Assembly (NCBI GenBank): GCA_019454045.1
Contig: SKCR01032774.1
Location: 248,001 to 312,000, forward strand
DNA length: 64,000 nucleotides
Source: Zanthoxylum bungeanum
Lineage: Eukaryota > Streptophyta > Magnoliopsida > Sapindales > Rutaceae
Direction: 5' to 3'
Shown here: positions 12,356 to 23,533 of the stretch, in pieces
How positions within the stretch are numbered: the first letter of the stretch is position 1
Layout: each line of letters begins with the position of its first letter
Position numbers and translations under genes: made by a program
The notes under the pieces: generated by a model
Seen by the model: only the letters and a program-made list of their open reading frames with translations
Database searches by the model: none
Told to the model about the DNA's origin: nothing

Positions 12356-12366
12356 GTTTATATAGG
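12356..12366 (-). promoter_or_regulatory. TATA box in Copia-1 5' LTR
   Basis: Minus strand CCTATATAAAC, identical to the 3' LTR motif at 6235-6245. In the 5' LTR this would start the genomic RNA reading leftwards into gag. Confidence 0.6.
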
Positions 12367-12743
12367 AAAAGAAAGCACATCTCAATTAATAGAAATTAAC
12401 TAGCCAATTAAATTTCATAATGGGAGATGTTACACATTGTTGTAACCACTAAGCTAATTAAATTAGCACTAATGGAGATTAAACTTTGTAACCACCAAGC
12501 TAATTAAATTAGCTGTTATGGAATTACAAAAGGCTTGAAAATTGTGAACTTTGAGCAACAATTTCTCATTCACCCAATCACCATTTTAAGCATATGAATA
12601 TACCATTTCGAAGTACTCACGGAGGAGTATCCGAATCATTCAATAACAACCACTAACACGAAGTGGACCATGCTTAAAATTGAGCCTCAAAATGCTTATA
12701 AATAAGCATTTTTCCAACAGCTTCGTCGCCGACAGGTTCTGTC

Positions 12744-13053
12744 CTCAGGAGAACTCTTCTATGCAGTGAGGTCGACCCCTCTGTATGACTTCAACCTCTA
12801 TGAGCCATTGGACATTTTTCTTTCTCTTTTAGGTTCCTCCTCGATATTTGAACTTTATCGGGGTGAAAAACCACCATCAACATGCGCTACTGATTCAGGA
12901 GAACTCTTCTATGCAGTGAGGTCAGGCTCTCTGTCTGAATTCAACATCTATTAGCTCTTGGACATTTATCATCCTCTTTTAGCCAAGTAAAAACCTCATT
13001 CTACCCTTTATCGGTATTTGAACTTTATTGGCGTGAAAAACCGCCGTCAACAT
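12744..13053. repeat. Two ~150-bp tandem repeat units
   Basis: The motif CAGGAGAACTCTTCTATGCA recurs at 12746 and 12896. It is followed in both copies by a similar track of 'cattggacattt', 'ctctttta', 'atttgaacttta' and 'gtgaaaaacc'. Function unknown. It probably belongs to the same older element as 4990-5350, now split by Copia-1. Confidence 0.65.
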
Positions 13054-13203
13054 AAGATCTTCAAAATTGGGCCAAATGTAAGAAAAATTAATATTAATTG
13101 AAATAAAAAAAAAGTAGAAAAATTTATCTTAATATACCTGTATATTTTTGAAACTCAAATATGATCCCTCAATCTTCCTCACTTTGTTAAAGTCGAAGAT
13201 TAC

Positions 13204-13362
13204 GTTTGGTAGAGCGACAAATGAGTGTTAACGTTAGCGTTAACGCTCACGAAACCATAATATCATAACATGAGCTTATTTTTCGACACTAACTTATATT
13301 ATAGTGTTTTTTCATTAGCGTATAAGCTAGTTTATACTTATTGACAATAATCTTTACCAAAC
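13204..13362. mobile_element. Possible MITE upstream of the patatin gene
   Basis: About 159 bp bounded by GTTTGGTAGAG and TCTTTACCAAAC, an imperfect terminal inverted repeat. The interior is rich in inverted TTAACG/CGTTAA motifs. No convincing target duplication is visible, so this is tentative. Confidence 0.35.
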
Positions 13363-13606
13363 ATACCCTAATCCTAACCCTAAATATACATATATTTAGA
13401 ATGCATTATGTAAATCTGCTTCTAGAGAAACCTACCTATAATACACTTTGAATGCCATAGAGGTAGATAATTAAACTTCACTACTATTATTGCAGGAGCT
13501 CGAACTTATTGGCAAGTCATAAGGACTAATTTGCAAGAAATACTAAACTTGTAATTCATAAAAAAAATAAATTATATTAATGTAAAAATATATATAATAT
13601 AACGTG

Positions 13607-13613
13607 TATAAAA
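13607..13613 (+). promoter_or_regulatory. Putative TATA box of the patatin-like gene
   Basis: TATAAAA about 344 bp upstream of the start codon. It is followed at about 30 bp by the GC-richer, CT-rich sequence typical of a plant 5' leader. The implied 5' UTR (about 13640-13956) carries short upstream ATGs (for example near 13744). Confidence 0.45.
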
Positions 13614-13956
13614 ACAGACATGCTCTGCATCTGCAGAACAACTGCTGTGTCTTGCTTCCTTTCTCCGGTTCTTGTATTGGCCTGTATCTTGTTTTGTGTT
13701 TGAGTGCTTGCTAGCCGATTGGTTGGTTCGTTTAATCTTTTCATGTTCATGTTATTTGTTGAGAGAGCATGCTTTTAGTTACATAGCCTCTTAGCTTTGG
13801 CGTGCTCTGCTAAAAGGAAGAGACAGAGAAAGAAGAAGATTGAATTGATTGAGCAAAAGCTTTTCTTTTTTATTTCTCAAAGAGTTATTGCTTGATTTTG
13901 ATTAGCGTCAATTTCAAGGTGAAATGAAATTATAATTTTTATTAGGATTCTTGAAA

Positions 13957-16614
13957 ATGGCTTGTAATGAATCTTCAGAAATGCAAGAACCGAGCATCGA
14001 TACGGATAAGCTAAGCTACGAAATCTTTTCAATTTTGGAAAGCAAGTTCTTGTTCGGTTACGATGATCAGAAACATTGGATTCCTAAACAGATACCTCAA
14101 AGTCAAACGACAATAGAATCGAAACCCGACCCAGAAAACGGCGTGTCGTCTATCAAGAACCAGCGAGGCAAAATTTGTATACTTAGCATCGACGGCGGCG
14201 GCGGCATGCGTGGGATTCTTTCTGGTAAAGCTTTGGCTTATCTTGAACACGCCCTTAAGTCGAAGTCTGGCAATCCAAACGCCAGACTCGCCGATTATTT
14301 CGACGTGGCTGCCGGTACTGGCGTCGGCGGTATCTTTACGGCTATGCTTTTCGCCACCAAAGATCAAAACCGTCCGATTTTCAAGGCTGAGGACACGTGG
14401 CGGTTTCTTACTGACCAAGGAAAGAGGTTTTACCGGTCGTCGTCGGGGTCCAGTTCAAGTAGTTTTCTCAAACGGATTTTTAAAGGCGGTTTGGGCTCCG
14501 GTTCAACCGGTGCCGCTTCTACCGGTTTGGAGAAGGCCGTGAAAGAGATGTTCACAGAGAAAGGCCGTAGCTTGACGTTAAGGGACACGTTGAAACCGAT
14601 TCTGATTCCGTGTTACGATCTTTCAAGCACGGCGCCGTTTTTGTTTTCTAGAGCGGACGCGCTCGAAACGGAGAGTTTTGATTTTAGACTCTGGGAAGTC
14701 TGTCGCGCCACGTCAGCAGAACCGGGTTTGTTCGACCCGGTTTTAATGCGTTCGGTTGACGGTCAGACTCGGTGCGTGGCGGTTGATGGTGGGTTGGCTA
14801 TGAGCAATCCGACGGCTGCGGCGATCACGCACGTGTTACACAACAAGCAAGAGTTTCCATTCGTGCGAGGAGTTGAGGATTTGTTGGTGCTATCGTTAGG
14901 GACCGGCCAGTTACTAGAAGTTAGCTATGACTATGACCAGGTCAAGCACTGGCGGATCCAGGATTGGGCTCGACCCATGGCTCGGATTTCTGGTGATGGC
15001 TTGACCGAGTCAGTGGACCAGGCTGTGGCCTTGGCGTTTGGTCAGTCTAAGAGCAGTAATTATGTTCGCATTCAGGTATGTAAATTATTGTATGGTCACA
15101 TTTTCTAACATCAATTATGATAAACGTACCTTAAAAAAAACGACGACGGTTCAATCTACTTTTATATTTTAAAAAAAAATTCTGAAAACGCACGTCGTTT
15201 TTTATTATGGGTGTGGAGATGAGGGTACATTCATCATTATTGTTCTAACATTGGCCCGATAATTTTCAATTTTGGGTAACCAAAGTTAACACCCGGCGCA
15301 ATTTAGCATCATGGGATCTTGATAGGTATATGTCTTTGTGGTCAAGATGTCAATCACTTTCATAGCCAGATCCAAAGTTGCTGGATTGTCTGTGAAAATT
15401 GGTTTCTTAGCTTCAAATTCAGTAAATTGTCAGTGTTTTAAAGAAGCTCAATTTCTAATTTACTATGAACCATGTTCTGAAATCTTTAAAAAAAAAAAAA
15501 AAAAAATAAATTAATGGTAGGATTAGCATGGTAAGTCTTAAAAGATATTTTCCTGTGTGGATTTTGTGCCAGTTTCAATTGGGTAGGATTAGATGGATAG
15601 TTCGGGGTGTTGGATTTGTTAGGAGTAGGTAGACCCGGCCACGGTTTCGGTTCGGATCCGAAACTGAACCGGTTGGAACTGTAGGACATTATTTTAAATT
15701 ATTTTAAATTTTTTTATATAATTAAAAAGAAAAAAGAAGAAAAGGTTCGAACCGGAACCGGAACCGACCGGTTCGATTTAGGGTTCCGGTTCCATGTGGA
15801 ACCGGAACCGAACCGCCGGCCTGGTCTAGGAGTAGGTAAATGCAATGAGTGGTCATCAGCTTGTTATCTAGAGCGGAGGCATGATTTCATATAGGGGCTA
15901 CTAAAATTTATCTTTTTTATGTAATACCAATGGGGTATATATATATTTTTATTATTTAAAAAAAAATATAATAAATTATGAGATCGGTACTAGGTTTGGA
16001 CATGGGCAGCCCACGCACTCCTGATGTCGCCCTTGCTTGTTATCATTCATCATTGATAATTTTGTGGTGAAAATAGTGTTTCCATAATTAGTGTTAGCTT
16101 TTACTATCAAGCCTGCTTCTAGTACTTCATGTGCTGTCAAATATAATGCTGCATTTGTCACACCTCTTTCTGGCAAAATTGGCCAATTGGTTGAGAATGT
16201 GACTCTAACTAGACGTGATGATTCATAACAGCAGCTGAATTTTGGTAGCCATTGGCCTCTTATTTTCCAGTGTAATGTGTTTAGGCGTTGGTCGTTTTAA
16301 TGTGGACCGAATTTGCTGATTTTCTGCTAATTTTGATACCTCAGGCAACTGGGTCCAGTTTAGGACGGTGCGGACCCAATGTTGATACAGACCCTAGTCC
16401 CAGCAATGTTAAGATGCTGGTAGGAGCAGCTGATGAAATGTTGAAGCAGAAAAATGTTGAGTCAGTGCTCTTTGGTGGGAAAAGGATTGCAGAGGAAAGC
16501 AATTTCGAGAAACTCGATTGGTTCGCCAATGAACTGGTGATTGAACATCAGAGGAGGAGTTGCAGAATAGCTCCCACTGTTGCTTTCAAGCAGGCCACTT
16601 CCAAATCCTCCTAG
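13957..16614 (+). CDS. Patatin-like phospholipase, pPLAIII subfamily (two exons, 462 aa)
   Basis: Exon 1 is 13957-15075 (373 codons) and exon 2 is 16345-16614 (89 codons plus TAG). The introns's GT and AG bounds are phase 0: ATTCAG|GTATGT and CTCAG|GCAACT. Start is the ATG before GCTTGTAATG; upstream TTG is not used. The N-terminal leader has LSYEIFSILESKFLFGYDDQ. The patatin domain opens with the oxyanion motif IDGGGGMRGI near residue 85. At the nucleophile elbow the canonical GxSxG is GTGVG, the hallmark of plant pPLAIII proteins. The catalytic Asp motif is VDGGLAMSNPTAAA near residues 275-288. No signal peptide is seen, so it is probably cytosolic or membrane-associated. Family members hydrolyse phospholipids and galactolipids and influence cell elongation and auxin responses. 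It resembles the Arabidopsis PLP6/PLP7/PLP8 group more than PLP9, but the exact orthologue is unresolved. All neighbours are transposons. Confidence 0.93.
15076..16344 (+). other. Intron 1 of the patatin-like gene
   Basis: A 1269-bp phase-0 intron with GT-AG ends, AT-rich, with T- and A-runs. It carries the hAT miniature element at 15630-15828. Open frames on the minus strand inside it are not supported as genes. Confidence 0.9.
15630..15828. mobile_element. hAT-type miniature element in the patatin intron (199 bp)
   Basis: Bounded by TAGACCCGGCC and GGCCTGGTCTA inverted ends and a perfect 8-bp TSD GGAGTAGG (15622-15629, 829-836 of the same kb). The body is GGTTCGGTTCC-like. It is the same family as 199-468. 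It lies wholly within the intron and leaves the splice sites untouched. Confidence 0.88.
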
Positions 16615-17337
16615 ACTTTTTACCAGAAAAGGTAATTTCAATTGCTACGTGTATATTTTCATGCATCTAACATTTGATGGAGTCCTTAAACAGGATGTTT
16701 TTCCATATTCTGAAGATACTTAAATTTCGAAGACGCGGTTTTTCTCATCATTCTTTGAATCCATTGAAGTAAATTTCACCTAAAAATGGTAATGAGAGCA
16801 CATTTAGTTGTTCTTCATTCGTCAAAGTTCAGACCAAACTTTTGTTTCTGTCCAATTTTGATTACTTTGCCTATTCACGAGCAGGAGTTAGAATTGTCAG
16901 TTAGTGTTATTGCGAACTTTCGTCGTGGGCTCGCCTTGACTTTTCAATATTCTATTCATAATGTGAAACCTTATGACATCTCTTGGTTGTTTTTAGTTAA
17001 CAAAATCTATAAGTGATCCTTGAAATAGTTCATGTGGGGAAGATTGCTCACAAGGCTGTCGGAACCGACACTAATTCATCAAATTCTATCCCTGAGAAGG
17101 GTGTTTTGGTCATTCAATCAGAATCAAAATCATTGAGGTTGGCCAAAGGGATTTGAGATGTTTGGTTTTATTTTATTGAGTGCTTAATTAAATATCTTAT
17201 TGCGTGTATCTTGTGATGCCTCCATGCATTTTATAAGAATCTTATGCTTGCTTAAGGTTGAGGAGAAAGGAAATTGTCCCCTTCTTGAATTCTCTTTTTA
17301 AACTGATGTGCAAGCAACCCCCTTGATATAATGAAAC
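16615..17337 (+). other. 3' flank of the patatin-like gene
   Basis: Presumed 3' UTR followed by intergenic DNA. No obvious consensus AATAAA site near the stop was picked with confidence. A 76-codon frame at 16786-17016 has no recognisable features and is not called. Confidence 0.5.
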
Positions 17338-17347
17338 CATGTCATGA

Positions 17348-17539
17348 TACTTTTTTTTTTTTTTTTTTTTTTAAATCGTTTGAAATCCCACCGTCAAACC
17401 ACCTTTTCCGGACTTAAGCGGAGCGAGTAAAATTCTCGATTGTCCCAAGTTCTTACAAGAAACGTACTTCATGTATTTGAACCCAGAACTTCAAGGTGAG
17501 ATTTTGAACCATACACTATCAAGCCACGCCCTTCAGGGA
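17348..17539 (-). mobile_element. tRNA-derived SINE, copy 3
   Basis: Minus-strand SINE with its A-tail seen as a 22-nt T-run at the left. It is flanked by a perfect 10-bp repeat CATGTCATGA (17338-17347, 17540-17549). It has the family body motifs (CGGACTTAAGCGGAG on the plus strand) and a B-box-like element. Confidence 0.82.
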
Positions 17540-17549
17540 CATGTCATGA

Positions 17550-18385
17550 AACATAAGAATGAACCAATAATCGTTATGACCTTATTTCAAAACATGCCAT
17601 TAATTATGGGCATCAGTAGAAGTCTTGCCATTAATTGGCGTAGATTTTCAAAAAAATGCCATTTGCATATGCATTTGATATTAATTATCAAACCCCTTAT
17701 TGCTCAATTGCAGGGTGAAAAATATTTTTTATCAAAAAAGAAATGAAGAAGAAGAGTGATCTGATATAGCAGCTCTTAACTTTTGAAAGTGATGAATGAT
17801 TAATGGTAAAGAAAGAAGAGGAGCTCCGAAAATGGAGTGAAAAAGACTTAAAGAGTGAGAAAGATCTGAATGGGATATTTTGCTTTGCAAAGGACAGGCA
17901 ATGGTGGTCTCCACTGATTTTGCCTTTCGTCTGTCATTAGTAAGTGACCAAGCAAATCAAAGTTAAAGCAAGTTACCTTCAGCTCTTCAAAGTCAAACTT
18001 ATGGATCAAATCTGCTGTTACCCTTTTCATTTTAAAAAATGAAAATATTCTTAGGGTGATGAAAGGGAAACTGTTATTTTTATTTATTTTTCTTTTGTGG
18101 GTGCAGAAAGGTATAGGTTTTTTTTTTTTTTTTTTTTTTGGTGGGTTGATTTTTAAAAGGGTAGTAGTTTAAGAAACTGACCATATGTATTGCTTATGGG
18201 ATATGTGGGATTGATGTATTTTTAAATATTTGGTAATTTTATGTGAACCCAAGCCCGAAATTATTATTGAATTAGGGGCTCTAGATTGGGATTTGAAAAT
18301 TGTCATGAACTTTTTGTAAATATTTTTTAATGCTTAAAGGAGTGGCCTATTGGTTGTGGTAGTGGATATATACATTATGGCCCAG
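17550..18385. other. Intergenic DNA, no gene seen
   Basis: AT-rich with a T-run at 18119-18139. Short open frames on both strands show no coding features. The right edge is the left breakpoint of the 3.5-kb tandem duplication. Confidence 0.5.
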
Positions 18386-18579
18386 GGGCTTTGTTTAAAT
18401 GATAGTTGTGTTGATTTTCTTTTTTCTTTTTCTCTTATTTACTTGCTATAAATAAGAAAGGAAGAAGTTCATGAATTTGAATCCAATATTCAGTTGAGTT
18501 TTCTATAATTTTCTGTCATGTGTGATAATAATGAATTATTAAAATTTAATTACATTTAAACAGTTATCTAATAATTATC

Positions 18580-19400
18580 CATCATAATTCAAATTCAAAT
18601 CCTTATAAAGAATGATGCATTCGTGTCGGGGTTGGTCTTAAGGTTTGGGTGGCTCTAGGTGAGTCCTTCAAAATGAGATCTTTAAATTAGAGCAAAATTA
18701 TTAATTAATAATAATATCTAAAATAATTTGGGGTCCTAAAATATTTTCCACATTTGGGGGCTTTAAAATTTTGATTGTATTTTAATTTTGGTTACTAAAA
18801 ATTTTAATATTGAAAGCCAGCTAAATATATGAGATGAACTCAGATTTGTTTGTTTTTTAACAAAAGAAAGATTACAAGGAAAAAATAATAAAATAATAAA
18901 ATTAGGGATTCTGAAATTTTATAAAAAAAATAAAAATCCTTATGACCAATTAAAATTCAGTTAAATTTAAACTATTCTCTAATAATTACCCATCATAATT
19001 CAAATCCAAATCCCTATGAAGAATGGTGCATGAGTGGTGGGGTTGGTCTTAAGTTTTGAGTGGCTCTAGGCGAGTCCTTGAAAATGAGATCCCTAAATTA
19101 AAACAAAATTATTAATTTATAATTAAATCTAAAATGATTTGGGATCCTAAAATATTTTCTACATTGAAAAGATGTGGGAGTGCCTTAAAATTTTTATCAT
19201 ATTTTGATTTTGGTTACTAAAAATTTAAATATTAAAAGCAAGCTAAATATATGAGATAACTAGATTTGTTTGTTTTTTAACAAAAGGAAGATTATAGGGA
19301 AAATAATGAAATAAGTAAATTAGGGATTCTGAAATTTTATAAAAAAGTAAAAATCCTTAAGCTGTCGTACTCTCTGGACCGACCCTGATGTGTGGGCTAG
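18580..19400. repeat. 411-bp direct repeat pair in the duplicated flank
   Basis: The segment beginning CATCATAATTCAAATTC at 18580 recurs at 18991 (CATCATAATTCAAATCC). It shares a GGTTGGTCTTAAG...GTGGCTCTAGG core and an ATTAGGGATTCTGAAATTT end. The pair is copied again at about 22096-22915 in unit 2. No function is evident. Confidence 0.8.
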
Positions 19401-19539
19401 GGTTGAATTTTTTTATGGAATATGCGCAGCATGCTTTGCTTGCCTTGGTCTTTGCCTACCTTTTTTGACCAACTTAATGAGGTTTCTATTTTTCATTTCA
19501 TTTCATGTCTTACACCGGCATCAAGAAACGCACTCTCTA

Positions 19540-19698
19540 TCTTAAGCGGAGCATGTAAAATCATCGTCAAACCACCTCTTACGAGCTTAAGCGGAGCATG
19601 TAAAACTTCTGACTGTCTCAGGTTCTTACAAAAAACGCACTCCCTGAATTCAAATACAGGACCTCAAGATGAGATCCTGAACCCTACACCACCAAGCA
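19540..19698 (-). mobile_element. SINE (copy 4), split by Copia-2; unit 1
   Basis: Minus-strand SINE body with the family motif CTTAAGCGGAGCATGTAAAA, here partly duplicated. It stops abruptly at CCACCAAGCA, where the Copia-2 LTR begins. The missing SINE head (GCCACGTCCCTTGAAG) is found immediately after the Copia-2 3' LTR at 40506. So Copia-2 inserted into this SINE. Confidence 0.75.
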
Positions 19699-19907
19699 TT
19701 GTTATCTCAAATAATGTTATTGTTGGGTAGTCCCAGTCTTTAGGAATTAGTTAATTTGTTTTGGTTGTTGCTGTTTTTATGCTTTGGTTGTTGCTGCTTT
19801 TAAGCCTAATCCTAATGATGTATTGCCTATATAAAGGCTGTTTGCTGATGAATAAAACAACAAGTTTCAGCTAAATCGCTTTAACACTATCTCTATATTT
19901 TGTAACA
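19699..19907 (+). repeat. Copia-2 5' LTR, unit 1 (5'-truncated)
   Basis: Matches the 3' LTR at 40296-40505 from TTGTTATCTC to TGTAACA. The first ~24 bases of the LTR and part of the SINE junction are deleted. A TATA box CCTATATAAAGG lies at about 19826-19838. Confidence 0.9.
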
Positions 19908-19908
19908 G

Positions 19909-19922
19909 TGGTATCATGAGCC
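19909..19922 (+). promoter_or_regulatory. Primer binding site of Copia-2, unit 1
   Basis: TGGTATCATGAGCC one base after the LTR end. It resembles the initiator tRNA-Met primer site (TGGTATCAGAGC) used by plant copia elements. The same motif is at 23417 in unit 2. Confidence 0.75.
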
Positions 19923-20018
19923 AGGTTCAAGAGTGCAAGTGTGAGTGACACACCTGAGTGGGAGTGAAAACACCTGAAGTGTGCGTGAAAGAGATAGTGA
20001 TTGCTGTAGCAAAGTATC

Positions 20019-21901
20019 ATGATGAATGTGAAAGTGGCTGATAACTTTGTCCAACAGGCTATTCCTTGCTTTGATGGTCATTATGACCACTGAAGCATGT
20101 TAATGGAAAACTTTCTGAGATCAAAGCAATATTGGTCTCTTGTTGAGAATGACTTTGAAGAACCTGAAGGTGGAGCTGTTCTCACAGATGCACAACAAAA
20201 GAAACTTGATGAGCATAAGCTAACTGATATGAAGGTGAAGAATTATCTGTTTCAGGCCATAGATCGTCATATTTTGGAGACTATTCTTGACAAAAGTACT
20301 TCCAAAGGGAAATGAGATTCTATGGAGAAGAAATATAAAGGGTCAGCAAAGGTTAAGCGTTCTCAACTTCAGGCTCTTCGCAGAGAGTTTGAAACTCTTC
20401 AAATGAAGCAGGAGAGTTAGTGAATGATTATTTTTCAAGGATAACGGGAATTGCAAATAAAATGCGAATATATGGGTGACAAAATGACAAATGTCTATAT
20501 AATTGAGAAGATTCTTCAATCAATGACTTCCAGTTTTGATTATGTTGTTTGTTCAATTGAAGAGTCAAATGACATAGATGAACTCCAAAGTTCTCTTCAA
20601 GTCCATGAACAAAAGGTGAATCGGAGCAGCAATACTATCTCAGATGAGCAGACATTAAAGGCCTCAACCAATACTGAATCTTCAGGTTTTAGAGGAAGAG
20701 GTAGAGGTAGAGGCAGAGGCGACGACCGTGGTAGAGGTCGAGGAAGAGGAGGCAGAGGAAACTCAGAGGAGGCAAAACCACTGGTAATCAATCTTCAGAC
20801 TTTAGTAGAGGTCGTGACAATCAAAACCTCGACAAATCCAATGTTGATTGCTTCAGATGTCATAAGTATGGGCACTACCGTTCTGAATGGTACGCCAACC
20901 TTCAAAGGCACAAGGAAAAGAAGAAGGGCAGTCCAATTTTGCAGAGAAAAATGAGCAAGAAACACTCTTGATGGCATCCCATGTGAAAGAAAATGTTGTT
21001 GAACCAAACATATGGTATCTTGACACAGGTTGCAGCAATCATATGTGTGGAAGTAAGTCATTCTTTTCCCATTTAAATGGAGATTTTCATAATACTATGA
21101 GTTTCGGTGATCATTCTAAAGTGAGTGTCATGGGAAAATGTGATGTTAAAATTATGACTAATATGGGTAGTTTTGAGACTATTTCAAATGTCTTTTACAT
21201 TCCTGATCTGAAAAGCAATTTGTTGAGTATGGGACAGTTGCAGGAGAAAGGTTATGTGGCTACAATCAAAGATGGTGCTTGTGAGATTTATGATCCCAAT
21301 AGAAGTCTAATAATTGCTCATGTGAAGATGACTCCAAACAGATTATTTCCACTAAGAATCAAGAGCTTTCAAACTTGTCTTATGACAAATATGGATGATC
21401 CAGCATGGCTATGGCATTTTCGTTATGGCCATCTAAACTTCAATGGATTGAAAACTCTTTCTCATAAGAACATGGTGATTGGCCTACCTCAGATTGCTCC
21501 ACCTAGCAAAATATGTGAAGAATGCATTGTGGGCAAACAACATCGTGAAAAATTCCCAAAAGGAAAGGCATGGAGAGCTCAAAGACCATTAGAGCTGATC
21601 CATTCAGATATTTACGGCCCTATCAATCCGGCATCAAATGGACAAAAGATATATTTCATCTCTTTTACTGATGATTATTGTCGAAAAACATGGGTTAATT
21701 TTTTGCAGGAAAAATCTGAAGCTTTAACAGTATTTAAAAACTTTAAAGCTCAAGTGGAGAATGAAGCTGGAATGACCATTAAAATTCTCGGCACTGATCG
21801 TTGTGGTGAATACATGTCTTAGGACTTCTCTGAATTCTGTGATGAGTATGGGATTCAAAGGCAATTGACAACAACTTATACACCTCAACAAAATGGAGTA
21901 T
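20019..21901 (+). pseudogene. Copia-2 gag-pol, truncated duplicate (unit 1)
   Basis: Starts MMNVKVADNF. It contains the gag region LMENFLRSKQYWSL, an Arg/Gly-rich tract, the protease motif WYLDTGCSNHMC, the integrase finger WHFRYGHLN...CEEC and the start of the integrase core. Stops include TGA at about 20091, TGA at 20313, and TAG at 20820-21822 (the last two shared with unit 2). A one-base deletion in the Arg/Gly-rich tract shifts the frame across the zinc knuckle. It ends at the duplication junction, so this is a dead fragment. Confidence 0.9.
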
Positions 21902-23049
21902 GGGCTTTGTTTAAATGATAGTTGTGTTGATTTTCTTTTTCTTTTTCTCTTATTTACTTGCTATAAATAAGAAAGGAAGAAGTTCATGAATTTGAATCCA
22001 ATATTCAGTTGAGTTTTCTATAATTTTCTGTCATGTGTGATAATAATGAATTATTAAAATTTAATTACATTTAAACAGTTATCTAATAATTATCCATCAT
22101 AATTCAAATTCAAATCCTTATAAAGAATGATGCATTCGTGTCGGGGTTGGTCTTAAGGTTTGGGTGGCTCTAGGTGAGTCCTTCAAAATGAGATCTTTAA
22201 ATTAGAGCAAAATTATTAATTAATAATAATATCTAAAATAATTTGGGGTCCTAAAATATTTTCCACATTTGGGGGCTTTAAAATTTTGATTGTATTTTAA
22301 TTTTGGTTACTAAAAATTTTAATATTGAAAGCCAGCTAAATATATGAGATGAACTCAGATTTGTTTGTTTTTTAACAAAAGAAAGATTACAAGGAAAAAA
22401 TAATAAAATAATAAAATTAGGGATTCTGAAATTTTATAAAAAAATAAAAATCCTTATGACCAATTAAAATTCAGTTAAATTTAAACTATTCTCTAATAAT
22501 TACCCATCATAATTCAAATCCAAATCCCTATGAAGAATGGTGCATGAGTGGGGGGTTGGTCTTAAGTTTTGAGTGGCTCTAGGCGAGTCCTTGAAAATGA
22601 GATCCCTAAATTAAAACAAAATTATTATTTATAATTAAATCTAAAATGATTGGGATCCTAAAATATTTTCTACATTGAAAAGATGTGGGAGTGCCTTAAA
22701 ATTTTTATCATATTTTGATTTTGGTTACTAAAAATTTAAATATTAAAAGCAAGCTAATATATGAGATAACTAGATTTGTTTGTTTTTACAAAAGGAAGAT
22801 TATAGGGAAAATAATGAAATAAGTAAATTAGGGATTCTGAAATTTTATAAAAAAGTAAAAATCCTTAAGCTGTCGTACTCTCTGGACCGACCCTGATGTG
22901 TGGGCTAGGGTTGAATTTTTTTATGGAATATGCGCAGCATGCTTTGCTTGCCTTGGTCTTTGCCTACCTTTTTTGACCAACTTAATGAGGTTTCTATTTT
23001 TCATTTCATTTCATGTCTTTACACCGGCATCAAGAAACGCACTATCTGT

Positions 23050-23206
23050 CTTAAGCGGAGCATGTAAAATCATCGTCAAACCACCTCTTACGAGCTTAAG
23101 CGGAGCATGTAAAACTTCTGACTGTCTCAGGTTCTTACAAAAAACGCACTCCCTGAATTCAAATCCATGACCTCAAGATGAGATCCTGAACCCTACACAC
23201 CAATCA
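23050..23206 (-). mobile_element. SINE (copy 4), duplicate in unit 2
   Basis: Copy of the SINE at 19540-19698 created by the tandem duplication. It again ends at the Copia-2 5' LTR. This copy and the head at 40506 bracket the full Copia-2 insertion. Confidence 0.75.
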
Positions 23207-23415
23207 TTGTTATCTCAAATAATGTTATTGTTGGGTAGTCCCAGTCTTTAGGAATTAGTTAATTTGTTTTGGTTGTTGCTGTTTTTATGCTTTGGTTGTT
23301 GCTGCTTTTAAGCCTAATCCTACTGATGTATTGCCTATATAAAGGCTGTTTGCTGATGAATAAAACAACAAGTTTCAGCTAAATCGCTTTAACACTATCT
23401 CTATATTTTGTAACA
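23207..23415 (+). repeat. Copia-2 5' LTR (unit 2)
   Basis: Same sequence as 19699-19907 with a TATA box near 23334-23346. It lacks the first ~24 LTR bases present at 40296. Relative to the 3' LTR it contains an extra TTGGTTGTTGCTG repeat. Confidence 0.9.
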
Positions 23416-23533
23416 GTGGTATCATGAGCCAGGTTCAAGAGTGCAAGTGTGAGTGACACACCTGAGTGGGAGTGAAAACACCTGAAGTGTGCGTGAAAGA
23501 GATAGTGATTGTTGTAGCAAAGTATCATGATTG

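Larger units (their letters stand above)
5356..12719 (-). mobile_element. Copia-1: full-length Ty1/copia LTR retrotransposon, decayed
   Basis: A 7.36-kb minus-strand element bounded by TGTAG...CCAACA ends and a perfect 5-bp TSD GCTTC (5351-5355, 12720-12724). The 5' LTR is at 11347-12719 and the 3' LTR at 5356-6598. The polypurine tract on the minus strand, GTGGGGGAT, directly precedes the 3' LTR. Domain order on the minus strand is gag, zinc knuckle, protease, integrase, reverse transcriptase, RNase H, with integrase before RT, which defines Ty1/copia. The gag start lies only 24 nt from the 5' LTR, and I do not recognise the usual tRNA-Met primer site there. Confidence 0.93.
11347..12719 (-). 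repeat. Copia-1 5' LTR (1373 bp)
   Basis: Partner of the LTR at 5356-6598. The non-repetitive parts differ at only a few positions (for example GTAGGTGCAG versus GTATGTGCAG), so the insertion is young. Its minisatellite is longer than that of the 3' LTR. Confidence 0.93.
18386..21901. repeat. 3.5-kb tandem duplication, unit 1
   Basis: Starts in GGGCTTTGTTTAAATG and ends inside the integrase region of Copia-2 at AAAATGGAGTA. The next base begins unit 2 with the same GGGCTTTGTTTAAATG. Contents: flanking DNA with a 411-bp direct repeat, a SINE, the Copia-2 5' LTR, gag and the first part of pol. The junction shows only a 3-4 base GGG microhomology, which suggests end joining or template switching, not transposition. 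Confidence 0.93.

Noticed and set aside
14029..14418. 129-codon minus-strand frame
   Set aside because: Shadow of patatin exon 1 on the opposite strand.
16786..17016. 76-codon frame after the patatin stop
   Set aside because: In the presumed 3' flank, no splice link to the gene and no known motif.
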